From positions 1 to 19,511 of the forward strand of contig JANXPS010000132.1 of the NCBI GenBank assembly GCA_025357175.1: a DNA stretch of 19,511 bases, read 5' to 3'. Origin of the DNA: Deltaproteobacteria bacterium (GTDB lineage: Bacteria; Desulfobacterota; Deferrimicrobia; Deferrimicrobiales; Deferrimicrobiaceae). A program made the translations under genes and the position numbers. Positions 1 to 6,969 of this stretch are shown here, piece by piece (the stretch's first letter is position 1; every line of letters starts with the position of its first letter). Under the pieces are notes generated by a model, which had not been told where the DNA came from, did no database searches, and saw only the letters and a list, made by a program, of their open reading frames with translations.

Positions 1-311
1 TTGAGCCATTTCCGGTGCCGGGATGCGATGCTGCTGGTCATCGGGGTCAGTTCCTTGCACAACGGACAAAACACCGACCAGAAGATCAGCAGGGACGGTT
101 TGCCTGATGCGGGTTTGAACGTCACGTTTTTACCGTCGAGATCCTTGAGCGTGAACCCGGGCGCCAGTTCGCCCGGGGTGACGATCGACCGGAGCGGTGA
201 CGGCACATCTTTTTCGGCCATGACGGGCGCAGCCGGAGGTGCGACGAGGGAAAACAGGACGACGGAAGCGATCACCGCTTTCGACAGATGGCGGGAGGGG
301 GAAAATATCAT
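1..311 (-). CDS. TlpA/ResA-family thioredoxin-like protein, 3' end beyond window
   Basis: The first 103 residues are visible and the frame runs off the left edge still open. The protein begins with a basic and then hydrophobic stretch (residues 8-32, ending APVMA) that looks like a Sec signal peptide. A redoxin-like segment follows (GELAPGFTLKDLDGK, residues 47-61), then the strand FWSVFCPLC with the redox pair C82 and C85. Placement after a beta strand and followed by KELTPM is typical of TlpA/ResA/AhpC-TSA proteins acting in the periplasm. The ATG at 311 lies 4 nt after the stop of the preceding TlpA gene and has a GGAAG Shine-Dalgarno 8 nt upstream. The active-site dipeptide is PL, where its neighbour has PR, so the two probably differ in redox potential or partner. 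The cis-proline and C-terminus are not in view. Confidence 0.85.
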   Translation of the reverse strand, partial: MIFSPSRHLSKAVIASVVLFSLVAPPAAPVMAEKDVPSPLRSIVTPGELAPGFTLKDLDGKNVTFKPASGKPSLLIFWSVFCPLCKELTPMTSSIASRHRKWL

Positions 312-315
312 CGTG

Positions 316-840
316 CTATCTTCCGAGTCGGATGGACTGGATGACCTCCGCGATCTTGTCCTGGGTTGCCCAGTAATAGTTCGGCTCCGCGAATCGAACG
401 ACGCCTTTCTTGTCGAGGATGATGCTGGTGGGCAGCGCGTTGATGCTGAAGGCGCGCCACGCTTCCAGATTTTCGTCGACCAGGATCGTGAAATCGATTT
501 TTGCTTCCTTGAGCGATTTGCGAATCCGTTCCTTGTGGGCGCGGGAGATGTTCTGGCTTTCCTGGTTGATGCCGACGACCACGATATCCGGGCTCGTCTT
601 TGAAATGCCCTGCAGGTAGATCAACTCATCCATGCAACGCGGGCACCATGAGGCCCAGAAAGCGAGCATCACGATCTTTCCGCGGAAGTTCGTCAGCGAA
701 ACGGACTCGCCTTCGAGGGTGGGGAGGGTTACGTTGGGAAGTTCTTCTCCGACCTTTACGGACAATGCGAAGGCAGAAGGGGACGCTGCGGCGAATATGA
801 GCACCAAGAGGACAAGGAGAACGGTTGCGCGAGTTTTCAT
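316..840 (-). CDS. TlpA/ResA-like periplasmic thiol-disulfide oxidoreductase
   Basis: A 174-residue protein of the TlpA/ResA/CcmG class. Residues 1-26 form a signal peptide or uncleaved anchor (KTR, then a Leu/Val/Ala core ending AFA). The mature part has the redoxin opening (GEELPNVTLPTLEG, 31-44), the strand FWASWCPRC with catalytic C66 and C69, and the conserved cis-proline segment ALPTSIILD (P137). Length and layout match single-domain ResA-type proteins that reduce apocytochrome CXXCH thiols before haem attachment. It starts 9 nt after the stop of the multihaem cytochrome gene and is followed 4 nt later by a second TlpA-type gene, so all three are probably co-transcribed. An AAGGAG sits 14 nt before the ATG, longer than ideal. 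A role in maturing the adjacent cytochrome is inferred from position; general periplasmic thiol repair is the alternative. Confidence 0.93.
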   Translation of the reverse strand: MKTRATVLLVLLVLIFAAASPSAFALSVKVGEELPNVTLPTLEGESVSLTNFRGKIVMLAFWASWCPRCMDELIYLQGISKTSPDIVVVGINQESQNISRAHKERIRKSLKEAKIDFTILVDENLEAWRAFSINALPTSIILDKKGVVRFAEPNYYWATQDKIAEVIQSIRLGR

Positions 841-849
841 GACAGGGGG

Positions 850-2397
850 TCAGACTCCTTTCGTTGGGGCGGGATGGCATTCATAACAGATGCTACGGAA
901 ATCGACCGATGGAATAAAGTCATTTTTCTGGAGCGCGAACGGGGGAAGGTATTTGTGGTCGTGTATCGACACCTCTCCGGATGCGTCGCGAAGCGACGGG
1001 TGGCAGACCTGGCACCGTCTGGAAACGACGACGGGCTGGTCATGGTGGGCAGCCCGGGGCACGAGCGTCCCGTCGTGGCAGGAGGCGCAATATTGATCGG
1101 AGGTCATCTTTAGAGGTCCCTTGCCCGAGCTCTCCTTTCGACCCTCCCTGAAATTCTTGCAAAGGTCGCATGTCTCACCCTCGACGATCAGCATCTGCGC
1201 CTGCCAGTAAAGGAATTGCCGGTGGCGGTCGCCATAGCTTCCGTCCCCTTTGAATGACACGTCGTCCTGCCCGGGTTTGGGGGTCAGGCCGAAGAAGTGG
1301 CGATTAAGGTCTGCGCCGGGCACGAATCCGGCGGGAAAACGAAACTCGCCGGTGCTGTCATGTCCGGCCGTGTGGCACGATTCGCATATCATGTCGCGAC
1401 GGACCTGGGAGAGCCGCCTCGGGTTGACGATATCCCCCGCGCGTCGGGAAGCGACATGCTTCTTCCCCGGTCCGTGGCACGCCTCGCAACCGATTCCTTC
1501 TTCCGCAAACGCCGCCTGGGTGGGATCCATGCCCGTCGTGTGGCAACCCGAGCAGAGCCGGATCCAGTCGAGTTCACGCCAGTACGTGAGATTCCACTTC
1601 TTTGCGCGGATCAGCCATATCGGGGTGCGTACCACCATCGAATTCCCGCGCCGGCTGATGAATCTCTGGACGTTGCGGCTCCCGAGGACGTAGGCGATCT
1701 CGGAAGGAGGGAAGGGGGGATTCTCGCCAAATACGGCGGCGAGCGCCCCCGGGTCCTTCCGGGGACTTCGAAGCATTCGGGCGTGGGGAGTGTGCGACCA
1801 CTGCCGGAATTCGCCGGGGTGGCATTTCATGCAGTTCCTGGAGCCGGAATACGCCGCCGGGTCGTTGACTTTCACATCCCCTCGGCGGGAGGTAATCGAC
1901 CGGCCCGCATGGCAACTCTCGCACAACTCGCCCTTCGGGGTCGGAAGGCGAAGGAAACGGGTCCGGAAACGACCCGGGAGCATCGGGAAAACCGTGTCGC
2001 GGACTTTTTCCCACGTCGTGCGCCCGGTGTACATCCTGTTCGAAAAAGGGGCGGAATGCGGAGCATGGCATGTCACGCACGTCATGGTGCCGTCGGCATC
2101 CAGCGGGAGTTTGTTCCCGAACATCCGTCCGGGTGCGATATCGACCGGGTGGGTTACCTGGAGCGTGTGGCATCTCTCACAAATGGAATAGATGTCCCTG
2201 CGAAAATTCATGACCTGGTACGGTCGACCTTTTTCCGGCCTCGATTCGAGGTGACATTCGGCGCAACGGGAGGAATCGTTCATAAAGGCGTGCGGATTGC
2301 TATAGGCGGCAAAATACCGCCAGGACGCCATGCCGCAATAAATGACCAGGTACGTCAGAACAAAAGCGCACGCGATCAGTTTGAACCTGTTTTTCAA
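850..2397 (-). CDS. Membrane-anchored multihaem cytochrome c (11 CXXCH + 1 CXXCK)
   Basis: A 515-residue protein with an N-terminal signal anchor (residues 6-22) and twelve haem-binding motifs. CXXCH sites lie at 45-49, 73-77, 107-111, 159-163, 189-193, 282-286, 304-308, 338-342, 437-441, 462-466 and 504-508. One site at 410-414 reads CDLCK, with lysine (codon AAG) where histidine is expected. The segment GIGCEACHGPGKKHV (301-315) is typical of cytochrome c554-like and other multihaem electron-transfer proteins. The product should lie on the periplasmic face of the inner membrane. The TTG start at 2397 overlaps the stop of the upstream HAMP gene (TTGA) with no clear Shine-Dalgarno, so translation is probably coupled; the next Met (residue 23) would remove the anchor. 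Substrate unknown: it could relay electrons from the quinone pool, or be catalytic at the CXXCK haem as in NrfA. It lacks the compact pentahaem length of NrfA. Confidence 0.95.
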   Translation of the reverse strand: MKNRFKLIACAFVLTYLVIYCGMASWRYFAAYSNPHAFMNDSSRCAECHLESRPEKGRPYQVMNFRRDIYSICERCHTLQVTHPVDIAPGRMFGNKLPLDADGTMTCVTCHAPHSAPFSNRMYTGRTTWEKVRDTVFPMLPGRFRTRFLRLPTPKGELCESCHAGRSITSRRGDVKVNDPAAYSGSRNCMKCHPGEFRQWSHTPHARMLRSPRKDPGALAAVFGENPPFPPSEIAYVLGSRNVQRFISRRGNSMVVRTPIWLIRAKKWNLTYWRELDWIRLCSGCHTTGMDPTQAAFAEEGIGCEACHGPGKKHVASRRAGDIVNPRRLSQVRRDMICESCHTAGHDSTGEFRFPAGFVPGADLNRHFFGLTPKPGQDDVSFKGDGSYGDRHRQFLYWQAQMLIVEGETCDLCKNFREGRKESSGKGPLKMTSDQYCASCHDGTLVPRAAHHDQPVVVSRRCQVCHPSLRDASGEVSIHDHKYLPPFALQKNDFIPSVDFRSICYECHPAPTKGV

Positions 2398-2996
2398 GAT
2401 TCTGTGCCCAGGTCGAATCTCGATATTTCTTTATGCAAAAGGGCAATCTTGCCAAGGCTATCCTTGAATAGTTCGAGTTCTTCAGCGGGGAGATTGTGGC
2501 CGAGCAGTACCAGCTCCATCTCCTTGACGGCCTTCTCGGTGTCTCCGGTCGCTCGACGAAGTGCGAGTATCCGTTCACGGTTTGCCTGAAGGGCCGCCCT
2601 GTAGTTCTCACCCATATCGAACAGCAGGTCGCCGTTCCTGAATCGAAAATCGGTGTGTAGCACGCCCGATTCCAATTCCTTGAACAGCTTGTTGAATTTG
2701 AAGATCGGGCCGCCCAACCGGTGCGATTCACGAAGGGCGAGGAAAACGGTCGTTCCGATGGTAAAGAGAAATGAGAGGCCGCCGCTGACGAGAACGGCAG
2801 GCAGCAGGATTTGCCAGGTATTGCGAAGTCGCTGATGGATGCTGTAAAAGCTTCGGCCGAGTTGTTCGTCGGCCAGATAATAAAGCAATCCGCACAGCAG
2901 GATGATGCCTCCGGCCCAAACCGAACCTATCTTCAACATGAACGGAACCTGAGTTCGGATATCGATCAGGTACCGACGCTTTGGTTGCCCGGCCAT
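2394..2996 (-). CDS. Two-TM HAMP-domain membrane protein without output domain
   Basis: A 200-residue protein with two membrane spans (about residues 20-42 and 62-86) joined by a short segment of about 20 residues. The second span runs into a HAMP-like linker: ALRESHRLGGPIFKFNKL with ELESG following, then FRNGDLLFDMGENYRAAL. The proline-containing GPI/GPL and the second amphipathic helix are the usual HAMP signatures. The rest (about 145-200) is helical and acidic, with no methyl-accepting, kinase or cyclase domain. HAMP-only proteins of this shape sit beside multihaem cytochrome genes in Geobacter-like genomes (recalled, not checked here). The ATG at 2996 has GGAG 8 nt upstream, and the stop overlaps the cytochrome start by four bases. 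It is the first gene of its operon. It may anchor, scaffold or sense the state of the cytochrome; the function is inferred from context only. Confidence 0.85.
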   Translation of the reverse strand: MAGQPKRRYLIDIRTQVPFMLKIGSVWAGGIILLCGLLYYLADEQLGRSFYSIHQRLRNTWQILLPAVLVSGGLSFLFTIGTTVFLALRESHRLGGPIFKFNKLFKELESGVLHTDFRFRNGDLLFDMGENYRAALQANRERILALRRATGDTEKAVKEMELVLLGHNLPAEELELFKDSLGKIALLHKEISRFDLGTES

Positions 2997-3077
2997 ATTG
3001 GATGCTCCGTTTCAAAACCGATTTCACACCATATTCTTTTCGGCACTTGCCACGTCATAAATTCAGACAAAAAATAC

Positions 3078-3090
3078 ATTTTCGGAAAAT
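3078..3090. repeat. 13-bp palindrome ATTTTC-G-GAAAAT
   Basis: Two perfect 6-base inverted arms flank a single G, about 82 nt upstream of the HAMP gene start. The geometry suits a dimeric regulator operator in the 5' leader or core promoter of the cytochrome operon. No binding protein can be assigned from the sequence. Confidence 0.45.
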
Positions 3091-3112
3091 AATTTGCGAT
3101 CGCGGAATAGAA

Positions 3113-3121
3113 GGGGGGGGG
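3113..3121. repeat. Homopolymer tract of nine G (nine C on the coding strand of the operon)
   Basis: Nine consecutive G on the plus strand lie about 117-125 nt upstream of the HAMP gene start. Tracts of this length are prone to slipped-strand changes and to sequencing error. In an upstream region a length change could alter promoter spacing. Confidence 0.6.
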
Positions 3122-3181
3122 ACGGCGACACGCGGACCGGCTGTCCACAACCCGAACGGACCCCCTTAAATGCAATTTGAC

Positions 3182-3231
3182 ATAATATACATTATCAGAC
3201 GTTATCTGTTCACAGGCGGGTGAATCCTGTG
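3182..3231. promoter_or_regulatory. Cluster of three consecutive inverted repeats, candidate operator region
   Basis: Three inverted repeats follow each other closely: ATAAT-ATAC-ATTAT at 3182-3195, CAGA-CGTTA-TCTG at 3196-3208, and CACAGG / CCTGTG at 3211-3231 with a 9-nt loop. On the minus strand the first reads TGATAATGTATATTATG. Its left half equals the TGATAAT half-site of Fur-family boxes, but the spacer is 4 nt rather than 1, so Fur binding is only a possibility. The cluster lies about 190-235 nt upstream of the HAMP gene. Confidence 0.35.
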
Positions 3232-3326
3232 GACTAATTCTTGGTTTCTTTTCGTTGTCCGTTTTTTTGGGGATGCGATTTCGACTTGGCGTCAGTGCAA
3301 TTGCGATAGCTTAAACACGTGCAGTG

Positions 3327-5570
3327 CTAAATTTGCCACATCCGTTCTTCGAAATCTGCACTCGGCAGATCGGCTGTGAAAGTTCCGTACATCGGCCATC
3401 GTTCTCCGACGCCGCCGCGCGTCTGGATCGAAACGACGAACACGATCTTTTCATCACCTTCGCAATCAAGGAGGGAAAACGGAATTCCGACTTCGAGGAC
3501 CTTTCCGAATCCGAAACGGAGACCCGCTTCCGATTCGAACGTGGCCCCTGCGCCGGCATCTGCTTCCCCGGTCGATTCAAACCTTCCATGTATTACTTTA
3601 GATTCCGGGTTAACATCAATGATAACCTTGCGATTTTTTAGAGGGAATACGTATTCTACGGAAAACAGCTCGGAATTTTCGACAAGCGATTGATGGAGAT
3701 CAAGGCGCAGAAAGAGATTGGCCCGGTTGAAGCCGTAATACATGACGGACAGCAATCCGAATCCGGCCCGGTGCATCGCGCCGAATTCGGGCATTGGTAT
3801 ATAGCGGGTCGCGGCGCTCCAGTCGAAATAAGAAGAAAGGACCCCGTTGATCTTGGGGCTGATATAGGACCTCGGGGATGGCAAAAAGTTTTTGCCTGAT
3901 GGGATCTTGGACTCTTTCAATATCGGAATATCGACTAATTCCGGGATTATTTCCCCCATTAGCTTATATGCTGCTTTAATATGATGACGGAAGATAGCGT
4001 CAAACTCCGGGCCATGCGGCGTAAAGTGGTCGTCGCCGTACCACCAGCACCAGTCGGACCCTTCGGCTACAAGGAGATGCTCGTATGCCTGAATCATTTC
4101 TGCTGACTGGTCTATGAGGTCGCCACCGGCGGATCGGGCCTGCCAGATGGCGCGCGCCCTGGAAAGCATGTCCCACGCCGCACGGTCCTCTTCATGGCCG
4201 ATCCAGATGTAGAAAGTGCCATCGATCCACGACCCGGTCGGAATCGAGGGCAAACGCGGAATTTTCTGGGAGGAAGCCAGCGCCTCGCTGAATGTAACAC
4301 ATTCTATTCCTGGGGATAACACCTCAAGTTTACCGAGTAATGTCTCAAGAAACAAACGTCCTGAATCAAAATAGTATTCCCATGCGTTTTCGCCGTCAAG
4401 TATGACGGGAACCACAAACTCGGAATCAGGTGATGCCGTATGTGATAATTTCGATTCGATAAGCTTTAATTTGTTGATGAAATTATTGGCGGCATCTTCG
4501 GCGTTCCAACGGGAATACTCAAACCCGATCAGGTCGGAAAGATGGTGGTCACGGAAAAAGAATGCGATCGACCCGGAAGTCGTATCGGTACTGTAGGGGC
4601 GGTATAGCCATTCCGGTTCTGCCGGTATGCCATCTCCATCACGATTTACGGATTTCCCGAGGGCCCTGGAAAGAAGCATTTCGTCGGTCGCAGCCCAGTT
4701 GAACCCGGACTTTACCGCCATTTCCACCGTTGCCGGGCTGATGGAACCTTCCGAAGGCCACAACCCGGCGGGGTATTGCCCGAAGGACTCCTTGAAAAAC
4801 TCCCTCCCCTTCTCGAGTTGCACCCGCGCATCGATCGGATAGGAAAATGGATGGGTGGGCATCTGCGCGCCGGGAACCGCGTCGAGTGCGGATCGGTTAT
4901 CGATCAGCAGGGGAAGAATGGGGTGGTACATCGGCGTGGAAGACAGCTCTCCCCCGCCCTCTTCCGCATATTTTCGATACTCGGGGATCAGCGCTGCCAT
5001 GACGACGAGTTGCTGGTCCAGGACGTAATGCTTTTCCTTCTCGGTATAGTCTCTTCCTTTTTTCCAGAGACGCCCGAGTTCGGCGTCTTCTTCCCTGTGC
5101 AACGGGTGAAACCAGGTCAGGTTGAAGAGCGTAACGAGGTCGATGAAATCCGAAGCTCCGAATCCGCCATGGATGTTCGGCTTGCCGGTTGCGGCAAGGG
5201 CCTCCTCACGGCGGTTGTACAAGTCTTCGTAACGGGGCTGCGGAAAAATCATCGTGGGCGGAAAAGCCGAAAAGAAGTTTCGGAGGATGAATTTTTCTTC
5301 GTCAGGCGTCAGGTCGAGGCTATTCTTCCGGGAGATGGCAAGGAATGCATCCTCGGCCCCGTTTTCGACGTAATCCCGGATCTGAAGCAGGAGGGAGGGG
5401 ACCAGGTTGAATGTGTGGCGGACTTTCGGATATTTCGCAAAAATGCGAGGCAGCGCCACGTAATCCTTGATCGCGTGCAACCGGACCCATGGAAGGACGT
5501 AACTTCCTGTTTCGGGGTCCTTGTAATACGGCTGATGCATGTGCCAAAGAAAACACACGCGTAGTTTCAT
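3327..5570 (-). CDS. Glycoside hydrolase family 57 (alpha-amylase / glucanotransferase type, COG1449-like)
   Basis: A 747-residue GH57 protein without a signal peptide, so probably cytoplasmic. The conserved regions are visible in order: WHMHQPYY (9-16); STPMYHPILPLL (210-221); GLWPSEGS (269-276) with the presumed nucleophile E274; LDGENAWEYY (391-400) with the presumed acid/base D392; WIGHEEDRAAWD (456-467). The stretch EGSDWCWWYGDDH (503-515) is typical of the long COG1449 branch. Residues from about 568 to the end look like an all-beta C-terminal domain, possibly carbohydrate binding. Family members act on alpha-1,4-glucans, so a role in glycogen or maltodextrin turnover is the best guess; substrate cannot be told from sequence. 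The ATG at 5570 lies 24 nt after the TPR gene stop. Parts of the gene are much richer in A+T than the block upstream. It is the last gene of the long run. Confidence 0.95.
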   Translation of the reverse strand: MKLRVCFLWHMHQPYYKDPETGSYVLPWVRLHAIKDYVALPRIFAKYPKVRHTFNLVPSLLLQIRDYVENGAEDAFLAISRKNSLDLTPDEEKFILRNFFSAFPPTMIFPQPRYEDLYNRREEALAATGKPNIHGGFGASDFIDLVTLFNLTWFHPLHREEDAELGRLWKKGRDYTEKEKHYVLDQQLVVMAALIPEYRKYAEEGGGELSSTPMYHPILPLLIDNRSALDAVPGAQMPTHPFSYPIDARVQLEKGREFFKESFGQYPAGLWPSEGSISPATVEMAVKSGFNWAATDEMLLSRALGKSVNRDGDGIPAEPEWLYRPYSTDTTSGSIAFFFRDHHLSDLIGFEYSRWNAEDAANNFINKLKLIESKLSHTASPDSEFVVPVILDGENAWEYYFDSGRLFLETLLGKLEVLSPGIECVTFSEALASSQKIPRLPSIPTGSWIDGTFYIWIGHEEDRAAWDMLSRARAIWQARSAGGDLIDQSAEMIQAYEHLLVAEGSDWCWWYGDDHFTPHGPEFDAIFRHHIKAAYKLMGEIIPELVDIPILKESKIPSGKNFLPSPRSYISPKINGVLSSYFDWSAATRYIPMPEFGAMHRAGFGLLSVMYYGFNRANLFLRLDLHQSLVENSELFSVEYVFPLKNRKVIIDVNPESKVIHGRFESTGEADAGAGATFESEAGLRFGFGKVLEVGIPFSLLDCEGDEKIVFVVSIQTRGGVGERWPMYGTFTADLPSADFEERMWQI

Positions 5571-5594
5571 ACGACAGCCCGCCTCGACTTATTC

Positions 5595-6293
5595 CTATTG
5601 CATCCGGGCCAGCTTGGTTTCGGCCAGCTCCTTCGTGGCCGGGTCGGGGCTGGAAGCGACGATCTCGCGATAAATAGCGGCGGCTTCGGATCCCTTCCCG
5701 AGAAGCGACAACGTCCTGGCTTCGCCCAGACGGGCCTGGCCCTTGAGATCGCCGATCGCAGCGGTTGAGGCATCGTGATACGCGGAGGTGGCCGCAGCAT
5801 AATCGCCTTTTGACTCGAGTGCCTGGGCGAGACCTTGCCGGATCAGAAAGCGCATGACGCCACGATCCTTGCCGAGGGCGAGAGCCGCCTTGAACTGGGC
5901 GATGCTGACGTCGAAATTGTGGCGGGTGAAGGCGATGCTGCCAAGATAATAGCGGGCAAAGACGGTGCCGTCGTTTTTCGGGTGCAGGTTGACGTAGGAA
6001 GAGAGGAACTGCTCAATGTTGACAAGTTTCTCGTCATCCGCCTTTCCCGGCGACTGCAGGATTTCACGCGCGCGATTCAGGTGAGGCCAGAGGTCCTGGG
6101 TGGCCTTTGCCTCCTGCCATGAAAAGTAGGTTCGGGTTCCGCTTACTGCGGCGACAACCAAAACGACCGCTGCGACCGCGGCAAGAGCCTGCGACCGGTT
6201 CTGCCGGAACCAGGCGACTGCTTGGGAAAAGGCGCTTAGAAACTCGTCGGGGCCCTTGAGATCCTTGCGGGTCAGCTTGCTGTTGTCGGTCAT
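5595..6293 (-). CDS. Membrane-anchored tetratricopeptide-repeat protein
   Basis: Starting at the ATG at 6293 the protein has 232 residues. A basic cytoplasmic N-terminus (about 35 residues) precedes one hydrophobic span (about 36-53, ALAAVAAVVLVVAAV), then a mostly helical, Ala-rich domain with TPR-like pairs such as ARYYLGSIAFTRHNFDVSIA and ARTLSLLGKGSEAAAIYREI. The layout resembles the YfgM-type family: one N-terminal span and a periplasmic TPR domain. I reject the longer reading frame reaching 6395, because GGAG lies 5 nt before the 6293 ATG and the extension (RATRGACRKTRSN) overlaps the PHP gene and looks like non-coding frame. It begins 25 nt after the PHP stop. The role is probably protein-protein scaffolding at the envelope; the partner is unknown. 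Confidence 0.88.
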   Translation of the reverse strand: MTDNSKLTRKDLKGPDEFLSAFSQAVAWFRQNRSQALAAVAAVVLVVAAVSGTRTYFSWQEAKATQDLWPHLNRAREILQSPGKADDEKLVNIEQFLSSYVNLHPKNDGTVFARYYLGSIAFTRHNFDVSIAQFKAALALGKDRGVMRFLIRQGLAQALESKGDYAAATSAYHDASTAAIGDLKGQARLGEARTLSLLGKGSEAAAIYREIVASSPDPATKELAETKLARMQ

Positions 6294-6318
6294 TATCGCT
6301 CCAGTGTTTGTTGATTCT

Positions 6319-6969
6319 TCAAGTCGTTCGCCGAGCCAGCAATTCGAGCGCGTTTTTCTGCATGCGCCTCGCGTCGCTCTCGGAAAGTCCTGCACCCAGG
6401 ATGATCCGCCGCGCGGTCTCCCACGGCGTGAAATCGCCAGGAGAGTGGGAATCGGTATTGTACACCAGCGACGCCCCGGTTTTCACCGCCAAACGTGCAA
6501 CGTGCCCGTTGGTGATCGAATGTCCCTTTCGGGCAGTTATTTCGAGCAGAACGCCCTTCTTTTTGGCCAACCGGACCTCGGCCTCGGTGATCAGGCCTGG
6601 GTGGGCCAGAATGTCGACCCCGGCCTTTATGGCGGCGAGGTTTGTCCCTGCCGGAACCGGCTCTACGATCGTTTCGCCGTGCACGATAACGACCTTGGCT
6701 CCCCTGTCTCTGGCCAGAGCCGTCAAGGGGGCGATCAACTCGGGGGGCACATGGGTGATCTCGACGCCGGGATACACCTCGGCCCGAACCCTGCCGCGAA
6801 GCTGGTTGCAGACCTCACTCATTCGTTCGAGCACGAATTCGATGTTCGAGGGGTCGGCATGGTCGGTGATCGCGAGGTGGGTGTATCCTGCGGCAATCGC
6901 GCGCGACACGACTTCGGACGGGATGAGTTCGCCGTCGCTGAACGTGGAGTGCATGTGCAAATCGATCAA
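6319..6969 (-). CDS. PHP-domain metal-dependent phosphoesterase
   Basis: A 216-residue single PHP domain. Predicted metal ligands are all present: H5 and H7 (DLHMHSTFSDG), H37 (ITDH), E70 (PGVEI), H98 (IVHGE), H123 (AHPG), and D173 and H175 (NTDSHSPGD). This is the complete set of a trinuclear PHP phosphoesterase such as YcdX or histidinol-phosphatase-like enzymes, so catalytic activity is expected. The substrate is not predictable; candidates are a small phosphoester or nucleotide. The start is a TTG at 6969 overlapping the stop of the response-regulator gene (TTGA). A strong GGGAGGGG about 5 nt upstream supports that start, which places the first His pair at the very N-terminus as the family requires. 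Coupling to the REC-PATAN gene suggests a shared pathway. Confidence 0.93.
   Translation of the reverse strand: MIDLHMHSTFSDGELIPSEVVSRAIAAGYTHLAITDHADPSNIEFVLERMSEVCNQLRGRVRAEVYPGVEITHVPPELIAPLTALARDRGAKVVIVHGETIVEPVPAGTNLAAIKAGVDILAHPGLITEAEVRLAKKKGVLLEITARKGHSITNGHVARLAVKTGASLVYNTDSHSPGDFTPWETARRIILGAGLSESDARRMQKNALELLARRTT

Larger units (their letters stand above)
2997..3326. promoter_or_regulatory. 330-nt intergenic region upstream of the HAMP-cytochrome operon
   Basis: This is the only sizeable non-coding stretch in the window. It separates the GH57 stop (minus strand) from the ATG of the HAMP gene, so it must carry the end of the long upstream transcript and probably the promoter of the cytochrome operon. 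It is AT-richer than the flanking genes and holds several short inverted repeats, a GCGATCGC palindrome (3096-3103) and nine consecutive G at 3113-3121. I found no convincing minus-strand sigma-70 pair with correct spacing, no sigma-54 -24/-12 pair, no GEMM riboswitch core and no hairpin-plus-T intrinsic terminator. I therefore do not place a promoter or terminator precisely. Confidence 0.6.

Noticed and set aside
1297..2589. 430-residue plus-strand open frame antisense to the cytochrome
   Set aside because: It has no recognisable domain, is Arg/Gly/Ala-rich as expected from the complement of GC-rich codons, and lies opposite a clearly real 12-haem cytochrome.
3177..3205. Perfect TTGACA on the plus strand, suggesting a plus-strand promoter or small RNA
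   Set aside because: At 16-18 nt spacing the -10 candidates (such as CGTTAT) are poor, and no plus-strand gene or hairpin-plus-T terminator follows in a convincing way.
3142..3236. DnaA-box-like sequences (TGTCCACAA at 3142-3150; TGTGGACTA at 3228-3236) near AT-rich DNA, suggesting a replication origin
   Set aside because: Each has about two mismatches to the consensus TTATCCACA, there are only two, and no dnaA, dnaN, gidA or parAB genes are near.
2997..3326. GEMM-type (c-di-GMP or cAMP-GMP) riboswitch before the cytochrome operon
   Set aside because: Looked for because such riboswitches precede cytochrome genes in Geobacter, but the conserved core (ACGCAAAGCC-like) is absent on the minus strand.
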